This document shows positions 22,826 to 36,010 of a stretch of DNA of 64,000 bases, in pieces. The translations under genes and the position numbers were made by a program. Each line of letters begins with the position of its first letter. Within the stretch, counting starts at the first letter, position 1. Below the pieces are notes generated by a model that searched no databases, was not told the origin of the DNA, and saw nothing but the letters and a program-made list of their open reading frames with translations. The stretch spans positions 14,663,537-14,727,536 of the forward strand of contig CP093829.1 of NCBI GenBank assembly GCA_033063855.1, given 5' to 3'. Source of the DNA: Smittia aterrima. Taxonomy: Eukaryota > Arthropoda > Insecta > Diptera > Chironomidae.

Positions 22826-25800
22826 ATGCAGTTGAAATATTTGAAGACTGTGCTTGAGGCTCAAGTAAGCTCATATCGCGGTTGAAGAAAGTGTGATAAT
22901 TAATTTTAATTGCATTTTAGGATCATTTGAGTCGCATTGCTGGTTTAACATGGTCTCCAAATTGTCAGAAACTCGCAGTGGCAACAGCAGATCGAACTGT
23001 GATGTTGTTTGATGAGAGCGGAGAGCGAAAGGATAAATTTTCGACAAAACCTGGCGATCCATCGGCCAGTCGTGCCTCTTACGTAATCAGAGGACTTGCA
23101 TTCAGTCCAGAATCAACACGCTTAGCCGTTGCTCAGAGCGATAACATTGTTTATGTTTATAAATTGGGCGAAAGTTGGAACGACAAAAAAGTTATTTGCA
23201 ATAAATTTCCGCAGCCATCAGCAGTTGCTTGCATGCTTTGGCTCAATAGCGGGACGATTGTTGCTGGACTTGAGGATGGAAGAGTAAGAGCTCTGCATTG
23301 CAAAAACAACAAATCACAAAATCTTTATGGAACTGAAGCGATGGTCATCGCTTTAGCTGCGAATTCTCGGGGAACTGGAATAGTTTCTGCACATGACGAT
23401 GGCTCTGTCATTAGATTTTACGTAGTTGAAGAGAATGCTGAGCCCTCTGGTCGTTTATTCCAACATTCAGTTCCCCCATCTGCTCTTGCTTGGACTTCGG
23501 GCGGAATCGTCGCTGCTGGTTGTGATAAGAAAGTTAATTTTTATGACAACCAAGGTCGATTGCAAAAATCTTTTGATTATTCTCGTGACGACAGCGAACG
23601 TGAGTTTATGGTTGCAACTTGCAGTCCTAACGGTCAAGCTGTTGCAATTGGGAGCTTTGATCGCATTCGTGTCTACACTTGGAGTCCACGTCAGAATTCA
23701 TGGAGTGAATCTCTATCGAAAGATATTCCCAATCTTTATTCAATTACTGCTTTATCATGGCGCAAGGACGGCTCACGCCTCTCAGCGGGAACAGTTTGTG
23801 GTGCAGTTTTAAACTTTGAATCTGTCATAAGAAGAACAATATGGCAAGACAAGTTTGAAATTACTTTCGTAGCGCCAAGTCAAGTGCTGCTTAAGTCGCT
23901 TCAGGATCCTTCAAATTCGATGATTGTTGAATCACAAATTGGGCTTGAGATCGAAGATGTTCGAATCATGGGTAAGAGTTATTTAAAATTCTTTTGATCA
24001 CTGAAATAAGTTTTTTTAATTTTCAGGGAAAGACAATTATCTTGTTGGTCGAACTGAAGAATCATTGATACTTTGTGATCTTACAAGGAGTTTAACGAGT
24101 GAAGTTACTTGGATTGTTAATGGCTCAAAGCAAGAACGCTTCTACTTCGAGAATCCAAATGTTTGCTTAATTTTCAATGCCGGAGAACTTTCGCTTGTTG
24201 AGTATGGTGATAATTTCATTCTCGGATCAGTTCGAACGGAATTTGTCAATCCTCATTTGATTTCTGTTCGCTTGAATGAGCGTGGCAATACAACAAACAA
24301 CAAAAAACTCGCATATCTCTTGGATATGAAGACAATTTGCGTAGTAGACTTGATTAATCAATCAGTCATCACGCAAATCTCTCATGATTCAAAACTGGAT
24401 TGGTTGGAATTGAGTGAGACTGCTCATAAACTTCTCTTCAGAGACAAAAAAATGAGATTAATCGTCGTGGATTTGCATTCGGGCAAGAAACAAACTTTGT
24501 TAAGCAAAGTCTCATTTGTTCAGTGGGTCAGCGGCAGCGACGTCGTCATTGCTCAAACTGATGGAAATCTCGCAGTTTGGTACAACATTGACTTACCCGA
24601 GCACGTAACGATTATGTCATACGTTCGTGGCGATGTCTATGACGTCGTGCGAGGTGATGGGAAGACTGAAGTTCACACAAAGGAGGGCGCAAGCGATCAT
24701 GTTTATCCGTTAGACGAAGGACTCGTTGAATTTGGAACTGCATTGAATGATGGTGACTTTGGAAGAGCTGTGACTTACTTGGAATCTCTTGGCGATGTTC
24801 CCGCAGCAAAAGCAATGTGGCACAATTTGGCTAACATCGCGTTGATCCAACAAAACTTGAGAGTCGCTCAGCGATGCTTCGCAGCGCTTGGCAATGCTTC
24901 AAAAACGTATTATTTGTTTGAGACAATTAAGATTGGAGAACGTTATGAAGAGAACACGGGAGAGCCGGAAATGCAATGTCCAGAAGTTAAAGCAAGACTC
25001 GCTTTACTTGGTGGGGACTTGAGAGCTGCCGAAAGGATTTACGTTGATCAAGGAGATCTTGAATCTGCTTTGCAAATGTACATCAAACTTCGTCGCTGGG
25101 ATGATGCGATTAAACTTGCTGAACGTCGAGGGTACCCAGGTCTTTATGATCTTAAAGAAAAGCAGATGGGCTACTTGTTAGCGTCGAATCAAGAAGAAAA
25201 AGCAGGCGAGGTTTTGGAAGAGCGTGGTGAACGTGATAAAGCTTTTACACTTTACATGAAAGCTAATAAACCTGGAAGAGCTGCAAAGTTAGCTCTCAAA
25301 ACTCCGAGCTTGCTACAAAATGAAGAATTAGTTTCTCGAATCGTCTCATTACTTGTTCGATCAGAGCTTTATGAACTAGCAGGCGACTTGTCTCAAAAAA
25401 CAAATCAGTTGGAAATGGCGATGAAGTTTTATAAGAAAGGGAATTCCTTCACACGAGCGATTGAAATTGCTCGTGTCGTTTCACCTGATGAAGTCACAGT
25501 ACTTGAAGAAGAATGGGGCGATCATCTGGTTCAAAAACGACAGTTCGATGCTTCGATTTTGCATTTTATTGAAGCAGGAAAAACACTGAAAGCTCTCGAG
25601 TCGGCAATGATAGCAAAACAATATCGAAAAGCTGTTCAAATCATCAAAGTTCTTGATGAGCCCGAGGAAATCAATAAATACGCGACAGAACTTGCTGAAC
25701 ACCTCTCAAGCAGTGGCGATGTTGAAACAGCGGAAGAGCTTTTGCTACGAGCTGAAAGATACAAAGAAGCAATTGAGATGCTCAACAAGCACAATAAATG

Positions 25801-28177
25801 GGAAAAATCGTTTGAAATCGCGGAGCTTTATCTCGAGAGAGAAGAAATTTCAGTTTTGTTCATGGACGTTGCAGTGAAACTCGAGCAAGAAAAGAAATTT
25901 CGCGATGCTGAGAAAGTTTACATCACAATGGGTCAACCAGATCTCGCAATTAGCATGTATAAGAATGCAGGAAAATATGAAGCGATGATAAGATTAGTCG
26001 AACAATATCACAAGGAGCATCTTGAAAACACTCATCTGCAATTAGCAAGACAGCTCGAGGAGAAAGGTGGTTTGAAGAGTTTGAAGGATGCTGAGGTTCA
26101 TTTCATTGCTGCTGGTGATTGGAAGTCAGCAGTTCACGCTTATTGCAGTGCCGGTTATTGGGAAGATGCTCATCGAGTTGCTAAACAAAAAGGAAGCGAA
26201 GGAGCCTCAACTCAAGTCGCCTACATGTGGGCGAAGTCGTTGCCAGTTGAAGGAGCGGCAAGATTATTGACCAAGATGGGCTTAGTCGATAATTCAATCA
26301 CTTTCGCTTGTGATTCCGGGCATTTTGAGTTTGCTTTAGATCTCTGCAAGGCAACTGGAAAAACGGCAGATGAAGTCCATTTGAAAATTGCACTAGCCCT
26401 TGAAGATGAAGGAAAATTCGAAGAAGCTGAAGCTGAATTTATTTTAGCCAATAAACCGAGAGAAGCAATTATGATGCACGTGCATGGTGGAGATTGGAAA
26501 GCAGCGATTCGAATTGCTGAAAAATATGCTCCTGAAGCTGTCAATGAAGTTCTTGTGAATCAAGCAAACGCAGCTTTGGAAGCAAGGAACTATCACGAGT
26601 ACGAAACACTTTTGATTCGAGCTGAGCGTACTGATTTGATTATCAATCATTACAAGGAATATAGTATGTGGAACGAAGCGATTAGAATCGCTGAAGAATA
26701 TTTGCCACAAGAAATTCCTGAACTGAAACGCATGCAGATTCGCTCTAACCGTGGATCAGCTTCGGGAGATTCACGATCATTGTTGCAACAAGCATCCGAC
26801 TACGCCAGAGCTGAAGAGTTTAAGAAAGCTGCTGAGTGTTTACTGATGATTAACATGACAAATGCAGAAGAGCAATCGGTTGAGCGAGCTCTTGTTAGAG
26901 CTGCAGAGATTTGTAATCAATTTTTAGAAGGCGAAGATGCTGTTGAGATTGCAAGGGAACTTGGACCTCGCTTGATGGAAATTAATTTGATTGCACCAGC
27001 TGCTCAACTTTATCTCGCAGCTGAATTGCCGAAGGAAGCGGTTGACGTTTTTATTCAGTCAGATAATTGGAGCAAAGCTCGTCGATTGGCGAAGGAAATT
27101 GACCCGCAACTCGTCAACTATGTCGAGTCTCAACAAAAGTTTAAATTGCGCAGTCAAGGAAACGTTGAGCAATTGGCGGACATCGACATTTCTAGTGCTT
27201 TAGATCTGTTAGCTGAACAAGGGCAATGGACTCGATGCATTGAGAAAGCGAAGCAAAATGGCGGTCAAGCTTTTCTTAACAAGTATCTCGCTCAGTATGC
27301 AGCACAACTGATTCGCGATGGCGATGCATCTGCAGCTATGAACCTTTATCTTCAACACGGAGTCCCAGCTTTATCACAAAACTTTACAGTTTATCATCGA
27401 ATCGCTATCGAATGTTTTGGCATTCGTGAACCTGACGGCATGAACTTATGGAAGGATCTGAGATCATTTCTTTTCCAGTTGGTAAAAGCAATTAAAGCTT
27501 CTGAATCTCCAGACAACAGCGCGATTGAGAAGTTTGAACAGCTTTTGCTAATTGCAAATTATTACGCAACTCGAGCTGCTTGTCGTCAAATAACGGCTTT
27601 GCAAAATCTCGCTGTTAGAATATCCGTCGCACTCTTACGTCACACTGATATAATTCCCTGTGATAAAGGATTTTACGAAGCTGGAATGGACTTGAGACAA
27701 CAAGGAAGAGAATCGGAAGCTTTCGTAATGTTAAATCACTATCTTGACATTTGTGAAGCGATTGAAGAAGGTTCAGGTGATCTTGTTGACCACACAGACC
27801 TCTCGTCGACTGATTTTCCAAGTTCAGTTCCAATTCCCGAGACAATGCATTTGAGGCACGAATTGAAATTACACGAAGAGGTTCGCGATTGGATACTTGC
27901 GATTAGCATGGATCAAAAAGTCGATCAGTCGCTACCAACAGATGATCGGAATCTCTACGAATCTAGTCTTGGAATGGGAGACATCGCTTGCGTTATCTCT
28001 GGATATCCTGTTATAGGTCGACAGCCAATAACGTTTCAGCGATCGTCTGTGTTAGCGAATCGCGATTCTTGGAGTAAACTGACAGTAGCTGCGAAGATGT
28101 CACCACACACTGATGTCCCTGAAGTAATTGAGTTCCTTGAACAATGTCATGGACCAGCTAATTATATCAACAATTAA
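22826..28177 (+). CDS. IFT172: Intraflagellar transport protein 172 (IFT-B complex)
   Basis: Three exons (22826-22864, 22921-23971, 24027-28177), split by introns of 55-56 bases, give 1746 residues, almost the length of vertebrate IFT172. The start MQLKYLKT matches the family's MxLKxLRT opening. Two WD40 propellers fill about 1-600; recognisable conserved stretches include GERKDKFSTKP, KKVICNKF, VAAGCDKK and FNAGELSLVEYG. A long alpha-solenoid of TPR-like helical pairs runs to the C-terminus, ending with family motifs HYYATR-like NYYATR, LLRHTD and MDQKVDQSLP. The protein is a peripheral IFT-B subunit that carries cargo along the axoneme and helps turn trains around at the tip. In dipterans IFT mainly serves ciliated sensory neurons, since sperm assemble their axoneme without it. 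The gene is intact, with an X-box promoter element. The Drosophila counterpart is known as Oseg2. Confidence 0.97.
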
Positions 28178-28196
28178 TTTTCACTGTGAACTTCAT

Positions 28197-28202
28197 TTTA
28201 TT
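28197..28202 (-). terminator. Poly(A) signal AATAAA of RPRD1
   Basis: TTTATT on the plus strand is AATAAA on the minus strand, about 105 bases past the RPRD1 stop and just 20 bases from the IFT172 stop. RPRD1 mRNA would thus extend across nearly the entire gap. Confidence 0.55.
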
Positions 28203-28285
28203 CTGCACATTGCGTATAGAATTAACATCTTGCCATTTTCAAGTTCAGCACAATGTCAGCACAAGTCAATGTGAATTAGTCAGAA

Positions 28286-28291
28286 AATAAA
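28286..28291 (+). terminator. Poly(A) signal AATAAA of IFT172
   Basis: It lies 109 bases past the IFT172 stop. Cleavage 10-20 bases later would fall at about the RPRD1 stop codon, so the two 3' UTRs overlap on opposite strands. Confidence 0.55.
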
Positions 28292-28305
28292 TAGATTCAA
28301 AATCT

Positions 28306-29623
28306 TTAATGATGAACATTGAATAAATCATGGGCTGAAGGAAGGGCAGCAAGTCCTCCCGTTACATCTGGGAGATTAATAATATCTGGAAGATTCTCCA
28401 AATGATTCTTGACCTCGTTTTGAACTTCTTTTACTTTTTGTAATTTTGCGGAGTATTCCTATAAAATAAACAAAAAAAAATTTAAAACAACCGTTCAGTC
28501 AGATTTAGATTGCTTAACATACCTCAAGCCTTTGCTCTGCTTGTGCCAATAGCTCTTGTTGTTCTCGTTGGAAATCTTTGAGCATAACTGTTAGTTTGTT
28601 TCTATCGGTCATTTCATCAGCAAGTCGTGCATTGTAATCTTTGAGCAACTGTACAGCATCGTTAACTTTTTTCGATAATTTCAATGCTGAATCTTTGTCT
28701 TCAATTTTTAGAGCATCGAGATTGCTGACCTCACTAGGTAATCGAGTTATTCTCTCCCGAGTTATCGCATCACTTGATGCAGCTTCTTCGAGATCTTGAA
28801 GCATTTTTATTAAATCTTCAGCTTCAGGTGGGTCACCGACCGGCAGCTGAGGGGAGAGTGTAACATGCTTCTCTCCATTGACTTCCACAACTTTAGCTTT
28901 TGATGGTGTAGGAACCCTCTGTTTCTTCTTATCATTTCCATTAGTGCTTGATGAATGTTCTTCTGATTTTCTTTTGCGACTCGGCGTTTCTTCTTTCTTT
29001 TTGGTTTCGTTTGTTGAGGATGAGGATGCCGCGGTTGATGGTTTTGATGATGTTGATGGTTTAGTTTTAGTTTTCCTTGCGAGATTAGCTTCGAAATCTC
29101 TAATCAAATTCGACTCATAGACTCCACGTTCATCCCAAATTTTCAGGATTCTTTCAAGTGACTTGAACGTCTTGTCATCTTCGCAGCGTTGTGAGATGTC
29201 CTTGAAAGCTTTTGATAGCACTGTGCTGAAAGATTCACTATATTCTGGTCCTTTTTTCTTCGAGTTCTGAATCACATCATTTGCAAGATACATAAACACC
29301 AACTTTCTGCTTGGTTGAGCTAAAATTCCGAAAGAAATTGTTGATGATTAAGACGACTTTCTCAAAATAACTTTGAATTACTCACATGAAGTCAGTTCTT
29401 TCAGCCAAATTTTAACAATCGATGAATGATGTTTCCTAAAAGATAAATTTGTGATTGTTTCAGTTCAAAATGCTTGAAATCAAAGGAAATATCTTGTTTT
29501 GATACGAATTTCTTCAACTTACCGGTGATGAATAAGCCATAAACTCAGTGTCTGGATTGATTGCGAACTTGTATTGAGATCTGCCAGTTTCTTAATTAGC
29601 GCTTGTTCAGTAAATGCACTCAT
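28306..29623 (-). CDS. RPRD1: RPRD1 (CTD-interacting-domain protein, CREPT/p15RS family)
   Basis: Four exons (29523-29623, 29386-29435, 28523-29319, 28306-28458) splice in phase to 366 residues. The opening MSAFTEQALIKKLADLN and LSLWLIHHRKH, then KLVFMYLANDVIQNSKKKGPE, are diagnostic of the RPRD CID domain (about 1-135), which binds the phosphorylated C-terminal tail of RNA polymerase II. A Ser/Thr/Lys-rich linker (about 145-215) includes a likely nuclear signal (RKRKSEE, KKKQR); it is longer than in vertebrate RPRD1. The C-terminal coiled coil (about 225-340) matches the family dimerisation region and the protein ends with LPDVTGGLAALPSAHDLF, close to the vertebrate LPDLSRLPNVTG end. Its role is nuclear: RPRD1 proteins recruit the CTD phosphatase RPAP2 and affect transcription cycles. 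It is convergent with IFT172, with stops 128 bases apart. Confidence 0.95.
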
Positions 29624-31496
29624 TTTATCGCTTTAATCAAGACTGAGTGAAAATTGATGAAGAAAAAAAATATTTATGACAATTTGTATAACAGTCCGCT
29701 GTTATATTCAGATGAAGATTATTGAAAACGTTCATAAATATTTGAATCTCGTTTACTTTCTAATCGAAGCTAAAGTGTTAAGTTAATAACTATTAATGAC
29801 TTAAAGTATGTTAAACACAAGAACTAAGTTAAGTTGCCTCGATAAAGGCATTTTTAAGAAACTGATCGGCTGACAACTTCATGGTGTTAGCAATTCTGAG
29901 CAACGTCAGCATGATTTTAATTTCTTTAATAACTCTGAAAATAGGATGTGTTTCAAACTATTATGTAGGAATGAAATGAAGCCCTAGCAAATGGTTAAAT
30001 ACTCAAATAAAAAGGTTCTCGTGAAATCTCTTAGTTAACGAGAAAATTGCATTTTAATGAAAACCAATTTAACGGAAAAGTTTAAAGCGATCACTTTTGG
30101 TAAACGACGAGACGACGAGTCGGCTAGTCAACAAAAATAAACTTAAATAAAAGTTAAATCAACTAATGAAAGCGCTATACGTCGATTAAATGCAAAGTTT
30201 CGACCAAATGCAAAGGTTTCTTTTCATGCAATGTTTCTTCTCAGGCGTAATCATTTATGTTGCAAAAAGACTTTTTCTCATTTATTTATTTTCGTTGATC
30301 ACATGGCAAAAAAGCGTCAATACATTTTTTTTGGTCGAAAGAAAAGAAAGTTTTTGATACAAATCGACAACCAAAGAAAAACCTGTTTGAACTTTTTAAT
30401 ATTGTTTCTCAACTTTTTTTGCGTTTGTTGTGAATTTGATAACTCTTACTGCTATTTCTCAGCATCGTGATAGTGTTGACTTCTCATAAAAATTTCTCCG
30501 ATCGAGCATAAAAATCTCTTCGAAAGTGAAGAAATGCAAATTTTTCCGGATTGGATGATTTCAATCAAATGATAAGGAGGGGAAAAGTTGTTAGATCACT
30601 CAATCGCCAATTATGTCACGCCAACCTCCTCATCGATTTTCAATTTCTAATTCTCTCTTCTCTTTCTTCATTTGGCGACATTGAAATCAGAATTCAAAGT
30701 TTTTTGGCTTTTGTCTCGTGTTTTATTCGAAAAAGTGTCACGCGAATTCGGGGGCGAAGGTGACGCCGCTAAATTTTAATATTCATCGAAGTTTAAAAAA
30801 ATATTGGACGACCACACGCTTGAAAATGAAGTGCAACTTGCCTTAACTTTACAACAACTCTTATTTTTGCTATTATTTCACAGTTAAAGATGCGGCACTT
30901 GACATCGTTTCGAGTCGTCTCTCACAGCTAACACTCGCCTCAACGAAATTTACAGCTCACAGATATGTCATATGTTACATATGTTGCTTCTTTTTTCGCG
31001 CCTATTTCATTCATTTATTCAATCTCATTTTTTCTCTTCGTGCATCGGACCTCGCGAGCTGCCACTTCGTAATATGTAAAGTGAATTTCCATCGACGAGT
31101 CGCTCGCTGCTGCTTTGAGATTGTATCGCGTGAAATCGTAAGAAAAAGAGACGAATGAAGAAAAATGAACCGCGCGCAGCTGTTTGTTCAGTTTATGATC
31201 GACCTTACACCGCTTTAGAACTGCTTGAGTTTGTGAGTGCCGATGAAATCAACTCGTGGTTTGTTGTTTTGAAACCGTCGCGCTGATGAGCCTCGTGTTG
31301 TTTAGTTGCTTGCATTTTTTGATTTTTGTTGAGAGAAAAACTTGTCGGTGCAATTTTTAGTTAAAGACGAAAGATTTCACAAGAAATAAACAAAAGTGAG
31401 AAAGTCAAATGGAATTTAGATCCTCGTGATTGGGTCGGAACCGAAAAGTGTGAGGACAAAGTTGTTTGCTTTAGAATAAATTTAAATTTAAGTGAA
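29624..31496. other. Divergent intergenic region between RPRD1 and the secreted-protein start
   Basis: No coding exon is recognised. At 30969-30983 two CATATG E-boxes are spaced three bases apart. At 31188-31193 TCAGTT resembles an insect initiator, 300 bases before the ATG at 31497, in a local patch of higher GC (31165-31280). It may be the start site of the upstream signal-peptide transcript. Both readings are inference. Confidence 0.35.
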
Positions 31497-34400
31497 ATGG
31501 CTCGTTTGCTAGTATTTGTTTTGTGCGCGTCGATGGTTACCACACAGCGTAATGGAAATATAGTTAAGGATAGTAGAGGTGAGTTGATGTTGATTTCGCG
31601 TTAGTTTAGAATGCCAAAGCCTTCTCTGCTTGATATCAGTGATCTGTTAACGATTTTTCGACTTTTCCCATGCCATTTAACGAGAACTAATCATTCGCAA
31701 TTAATTGGAATTTGACATTTCGCTATTTGTACGATTGAAGCTGATTAGATTATCAAAAGAAGGAAAGATGACTCTTTAGAAAATCATAGATTGATACCGG
31801 CTTTAAGTTCATTCAATTCTCACCGTCATTGACATTTAAAGTTTCGCGTTATTGTTAGACTTGCCCGGAAAGTTAATGACCATAGCAAGCTATCACAAAT
31901 TCTACAGTTTGATTCAAACTGTTTGAATAACTTAGAGCTCAACGTTTGTGGGATGTGTCTTAAAGTTTACTAAAAGTTTGAACCAGTTCAATCTTGTTTC
32001 TAAAATTTAGTGTTAAAGCTTTTGCCACAAACAAAATAGCGTTTGATGTAAAACGATTAATCATGCGAGGAACAGAGATTTGTCTTCCCCAAGCGCAAGG
32101 ACTTTCACTTCGACATGTCAGTGATACTTTCGAGGAGACTGTCGAAGTCGTTGACTCTGACCGGAAAGAATTCACGAGAAATCTCTCACTTCAACGTATT
32201 TAGTTAATCAGACACGCTCGACTTTCAACTCCATCACGTTCTTCTTGAACTTTCCCTCCAAGTTAGAGATGTCGCTTTATCAAATGTGTAAGAAAATATT
32301 TCAATAAATTATCGTTTTCGATAAGTTTATCGCACAAAAGTTTCTCTTCCCCAAAAATAAAAAATCACCAAAGCAACGTCCGCGAAACGATTTAATAATC
32401 TCCGAAAACATTTGCATCCGATAGCTCGAGCTGCGTGGCTATTAATTGGCTGCTGCATTATGTAAAGACGACAGATAGAAAATCATCAACGATGGTTCCT
32501 TTATTTTTATTTAAATGACGAAAACGAAAGTTGATAATGCCGATGCTTCATTTACATTTTCGATTGCAATAAATCACCAGGCAGATTGATTACGCTTAAC
32601 CTTTGACATGAAACTTGTGTTAAGTCACATTCGATTATTTAACCACAAAAAGATTTGGCTGGTGCTTCGAGCGAATATTGTGATTCGAATAAAAAAGATT
32701 CTGCTTAACTAGGATGATCGACTCCATATTCAGTTTGACAGAAGATGGAATCTTTAATATTAATGTTGTTGATCTAACAATCACGTCATTATTTAAACCC
32801 AAGTAAGACTCAAGTAGCAGTTCAATTGTCAAAGTCCATTTAACGAAACCAATCGACTTTGAAATGTGCAAACTCACCAATAAGACATCAACACAAAATT
32901 AAATGAGAACGCCTCGAATCCAGTCAGGTCCGGAAAAACAACATTCACCTCCAAAGCTAAGCGACCGAAGAAAGTAAATCGTTGAGAAGAGAGCGAAATC
33001 GAATCGCGAAATTTCTCTTAATTGAATGACAAAGCCAACTTGCTTACTCTGCTTGGATTAAGACGTTAAATGAATGACATTTTGGAGATGATATTTTGAG
33101 AACTAAATATTAACTCAGTTAATTGACTCAAAATGAATTAACTGAGCTGCCTTGACATTCTGCATTCACTTTTCGCATGGCGCGTTTTTTGGATCGAATA
33201 CAAATCATCTCAAGTATCCGCATCATTGTCGAATGGAACAATGAAGAAGCGATTGAGATGAAGTTGATTCAATTGTTGTTTTACGCTCTGAATGAGTTAA
33301 AGGTTCCAAATTCCATTGAAATTCCACCGCAAACCTGTTGAATCCTTCCTGTCAAATTAGAAGAACAAACAGAAGCCAACAAGGCATGGAAATCAACCGT
33401 TCAATTACAGAGTTTGCATTACGAATCTCGCGATGTGAATGGAAAATCGTTTCACACTCAATTTCACTATGCAAACATTTCTCATTGAAATTTTGACGCA
33501 ACAAATGCAAGTTTTGCCATCGGACAAACGAGAAGAGCTCTTCAATAAGAAAATGATCCACTTTGTGCATCGTAATGAGCAAACATTCGCTTTGTGGCAC
33601 TTTGATGCAATCAATTCGTGTAAATATTGTTAAGAGTAACAAGCGAGCTCTGCAGGATCTTGTAACCAGAGATATGCAAAAATAAATCATCGGGATTGCA
33701 TCGTTTTTCCACTTTTGTCATAAAACGACTTGAAGATTGCATAACAACGACGCTCTCAGCCTCATGAGGGCTCTTGGTAGACGACGTACAATGATCCAAG
33801 ATGTGAAAATTGCATTGAGCGATGGAATTCGCTCGCTTGCTTCTATCGTATAAACTAATTGGCCGCAAATCATTCCGAACAGCAGCAAATTAATTGCGAA
33901 GCTGAACTCGCAAATGAATTTGAAATGTCAAACTTGGTAATCAAATAAATCGAGCTAATGACCTGGATGGATTGAAGCTTGGCGTTCTGCGTGACGTGAA
34001 CGCTAATTAGTCAACCGAAACAGTTCAAAGTCTGTTCCCTGAGGTTGTTGTCGTGGAATCGTTGACCGCAAAGTTGAATTTCTCGTTCTTCAAAAATCGT
34101 CGCTAACCTCAGAAATTAATTCCAATTACGATGATTCGATGTTTGCGTAAGAACCTCAAACCACTTTGTCTTACGCGGTGAGCTTGCGGCTTTCCAAGAA
34201 TAAATATCAATAAGCTTTCGATTTACACAGAATACTCTGAGCGCTTCTATGGCAATCTCACAAAATATTCTGTTTGGTCACACAATCTCAAGTTTCCTCG
34301 ATGAAAAGAATCTAATTGGGTCACGACGAGGACTCAAGATTGAATTTCAAAACGTTCCTTCTTCGTATGAAATGAAATATTAAAAGTAAAATAATCGCAT

Positions 34401-36010
34401 CACGTTTTTCTCAACTTCATTCAAGCACCCACAATTCTCTCCTATCCGTTGGTTTTTGAAACTTGACGACGTCAAAGTTGTAATTTTCCGGTTGCACGTC
34501 GCTGCCTTCGTTTCAGTCTCATTAAATTACATGATGCGGGAAGTGCTATGAAGCTTGATTAAGCTCTCGACATTGAGACGCTACTTCTCTAATCCTTCTC
34601 TAATTGCCAACGAGGCTCTTGATGAAGCAGCTGAACTCAATGTAATTGATTTTAGACGAAATGTAAATTTAAATATGATCTCTAATCCGATTACCTAGTC
34701 GTTTGGGCTTACGTGAACATCACAAGATTAATCTTTGAAATTGATCTGAGTTTGTAATTATCGGTCACAATATTTCTTCGACGTAAATCCGTCGTGTAAT
34801 TATGCTAATGTTGTTATGAATGCGCATCGCTACGAATTTTGATTAGAGAAATGTTTAAGAGGTGTCGATTGCATCACTTTCGGTGAATTTCCGTTTTAGG
34901 GTCCCCGGCTGGATTCACTTTTGAGTTGAATAATTTTACGCGTTCTTCAGATTCATCGACGTAGACGAAGAAGGTTGAATGAACATATTTCTCCTTAATC
35001 GTGCGTCGACCGTCGTCCATCCTTGAAATTTGTTGATTCGCTATGTAGAGAGCGATGATTTCAATGTTCCTCATCATCTCAATGCGATTCAAATGGAAAT
35101 TCCGTCTCGAGTTTCTTTCCGCGGTTCAGCTTCATTTTACGCAACACTTTCACTGCTCACACACATTTTTCTCCAGCTCAACATACTGAACCGTAAACAA
35201 CATAAAAGCAACATAAAAGTTTTATGTTCAAGCGCCACTGTTGATTTCTCAACATTCATTAATGATCGAATGAGAAAAAATAATTTTCGATGACTCGGCA
35301 TTAATGTTTGGATGAAATTAGAGAGAAAAATTATTAATCAGTGCAGTGAAAACGTGATGTCTTTCAGACTTTACTTAATGAAATTGATATCGATTGCATC
35401 TAGTCACGTGGGTTGAGTTTGAGTGTTCTCATGTTGGACGTTCGGGTTGCTCAAGCAATGCTTTCTTTGTTAAAACAAACGACCAAAAGACTCGAGCAAT
35501 GCAATTGCAAATTGCAACTTTCATTTTCGCCTCTTGTGGTTTGTAGACCACGAACGAGAATGGATTATCATCTGTCCATGTTCATTCATTTTCCTTTTCA
35601 TCATAAAAGTTTCTAATTTTCCAAATCCGCTTTTGGTCGGGCGGCCGCCGCTTATCGTAAAATAGCTTCAAGTCATTCGTGAACTTTGTACGATTTGAAA
35701 CTTCTAACTAAAACTTCTCCACTTCCATTTTTGTAGGGCCCGACGAGCAACATGAGATCCAAAGACAGAATCGCATAACCGAACAGATTTTAACAAACTT
35801 TTTCGAGCGGAAATTCTTTCCGAATAGAAAGCCAAAGCCAGCGCCTACAATCGATGAAATTTTGCTGCCCGACTCTCGAGCAAGCCCATCGATAAGAGAC
35901 AAGCACTCGGCGCACAAGGACAACGATGATGACGAACCAGAGACGGATAATTTGCAGAGTGTTGAGTCAGAGCAAATCGACTCGTTTTACCGAGATTATT
36001 CAGAAGGCAG
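31497..36010 (+). CDS. Secreted acidic protein N-terminus, probably an alternative 5' end of the C-type lectin gene (partial)
   Basis: Exon A (31497-31578) encodes a clean signal peptide, MARLLVFVLCASMVTTQ, then RNGNIVKDSR. Exon B (35737-36010) follows in phase after a strong tag acceptor and encodes about 91 residues: PDEQHEIQRQNRITEQ, an FFERKFFPNRKPKPAP segment, then an acidic DDDEPETDN run ending DSFYRDYSEGR at a CAG/gtgg donor. Together they give 118 residues with no stop. No family is recognised. The gene must continue downstream. Exon A leaves phase 1, which fits candidate exons at 39664 and 44594; exon B leaves phase 2, which fits neither directly, so an unseen exon or another donor is needed. 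The most economical reading is a long-isoform N-terminus for the lectin at 46.6-50.8 kb; a separate gene is possible. Confidence 0.6.
31579..35736. other. 4.2 kb intron with no recognised gene
   Basis: Open frames exist on both strands near 33350-33690 (112 codons minus, 64 codons plus, overlapping) but neither resembles a known protein. A GC-rich 11-mer, GCGGCCGCCGC (35641-35651), stands out in this AT-rich intron, about 85 bases before exon B. Confidence 0.4.

Noticed and set aside
33352..33690. 112-codon frame (minus) overlapped by a 64-codon plus-strand frame
   Set aside because: Both lie in a large intron, overlap each other on opposite strands and have no family features or splice context.
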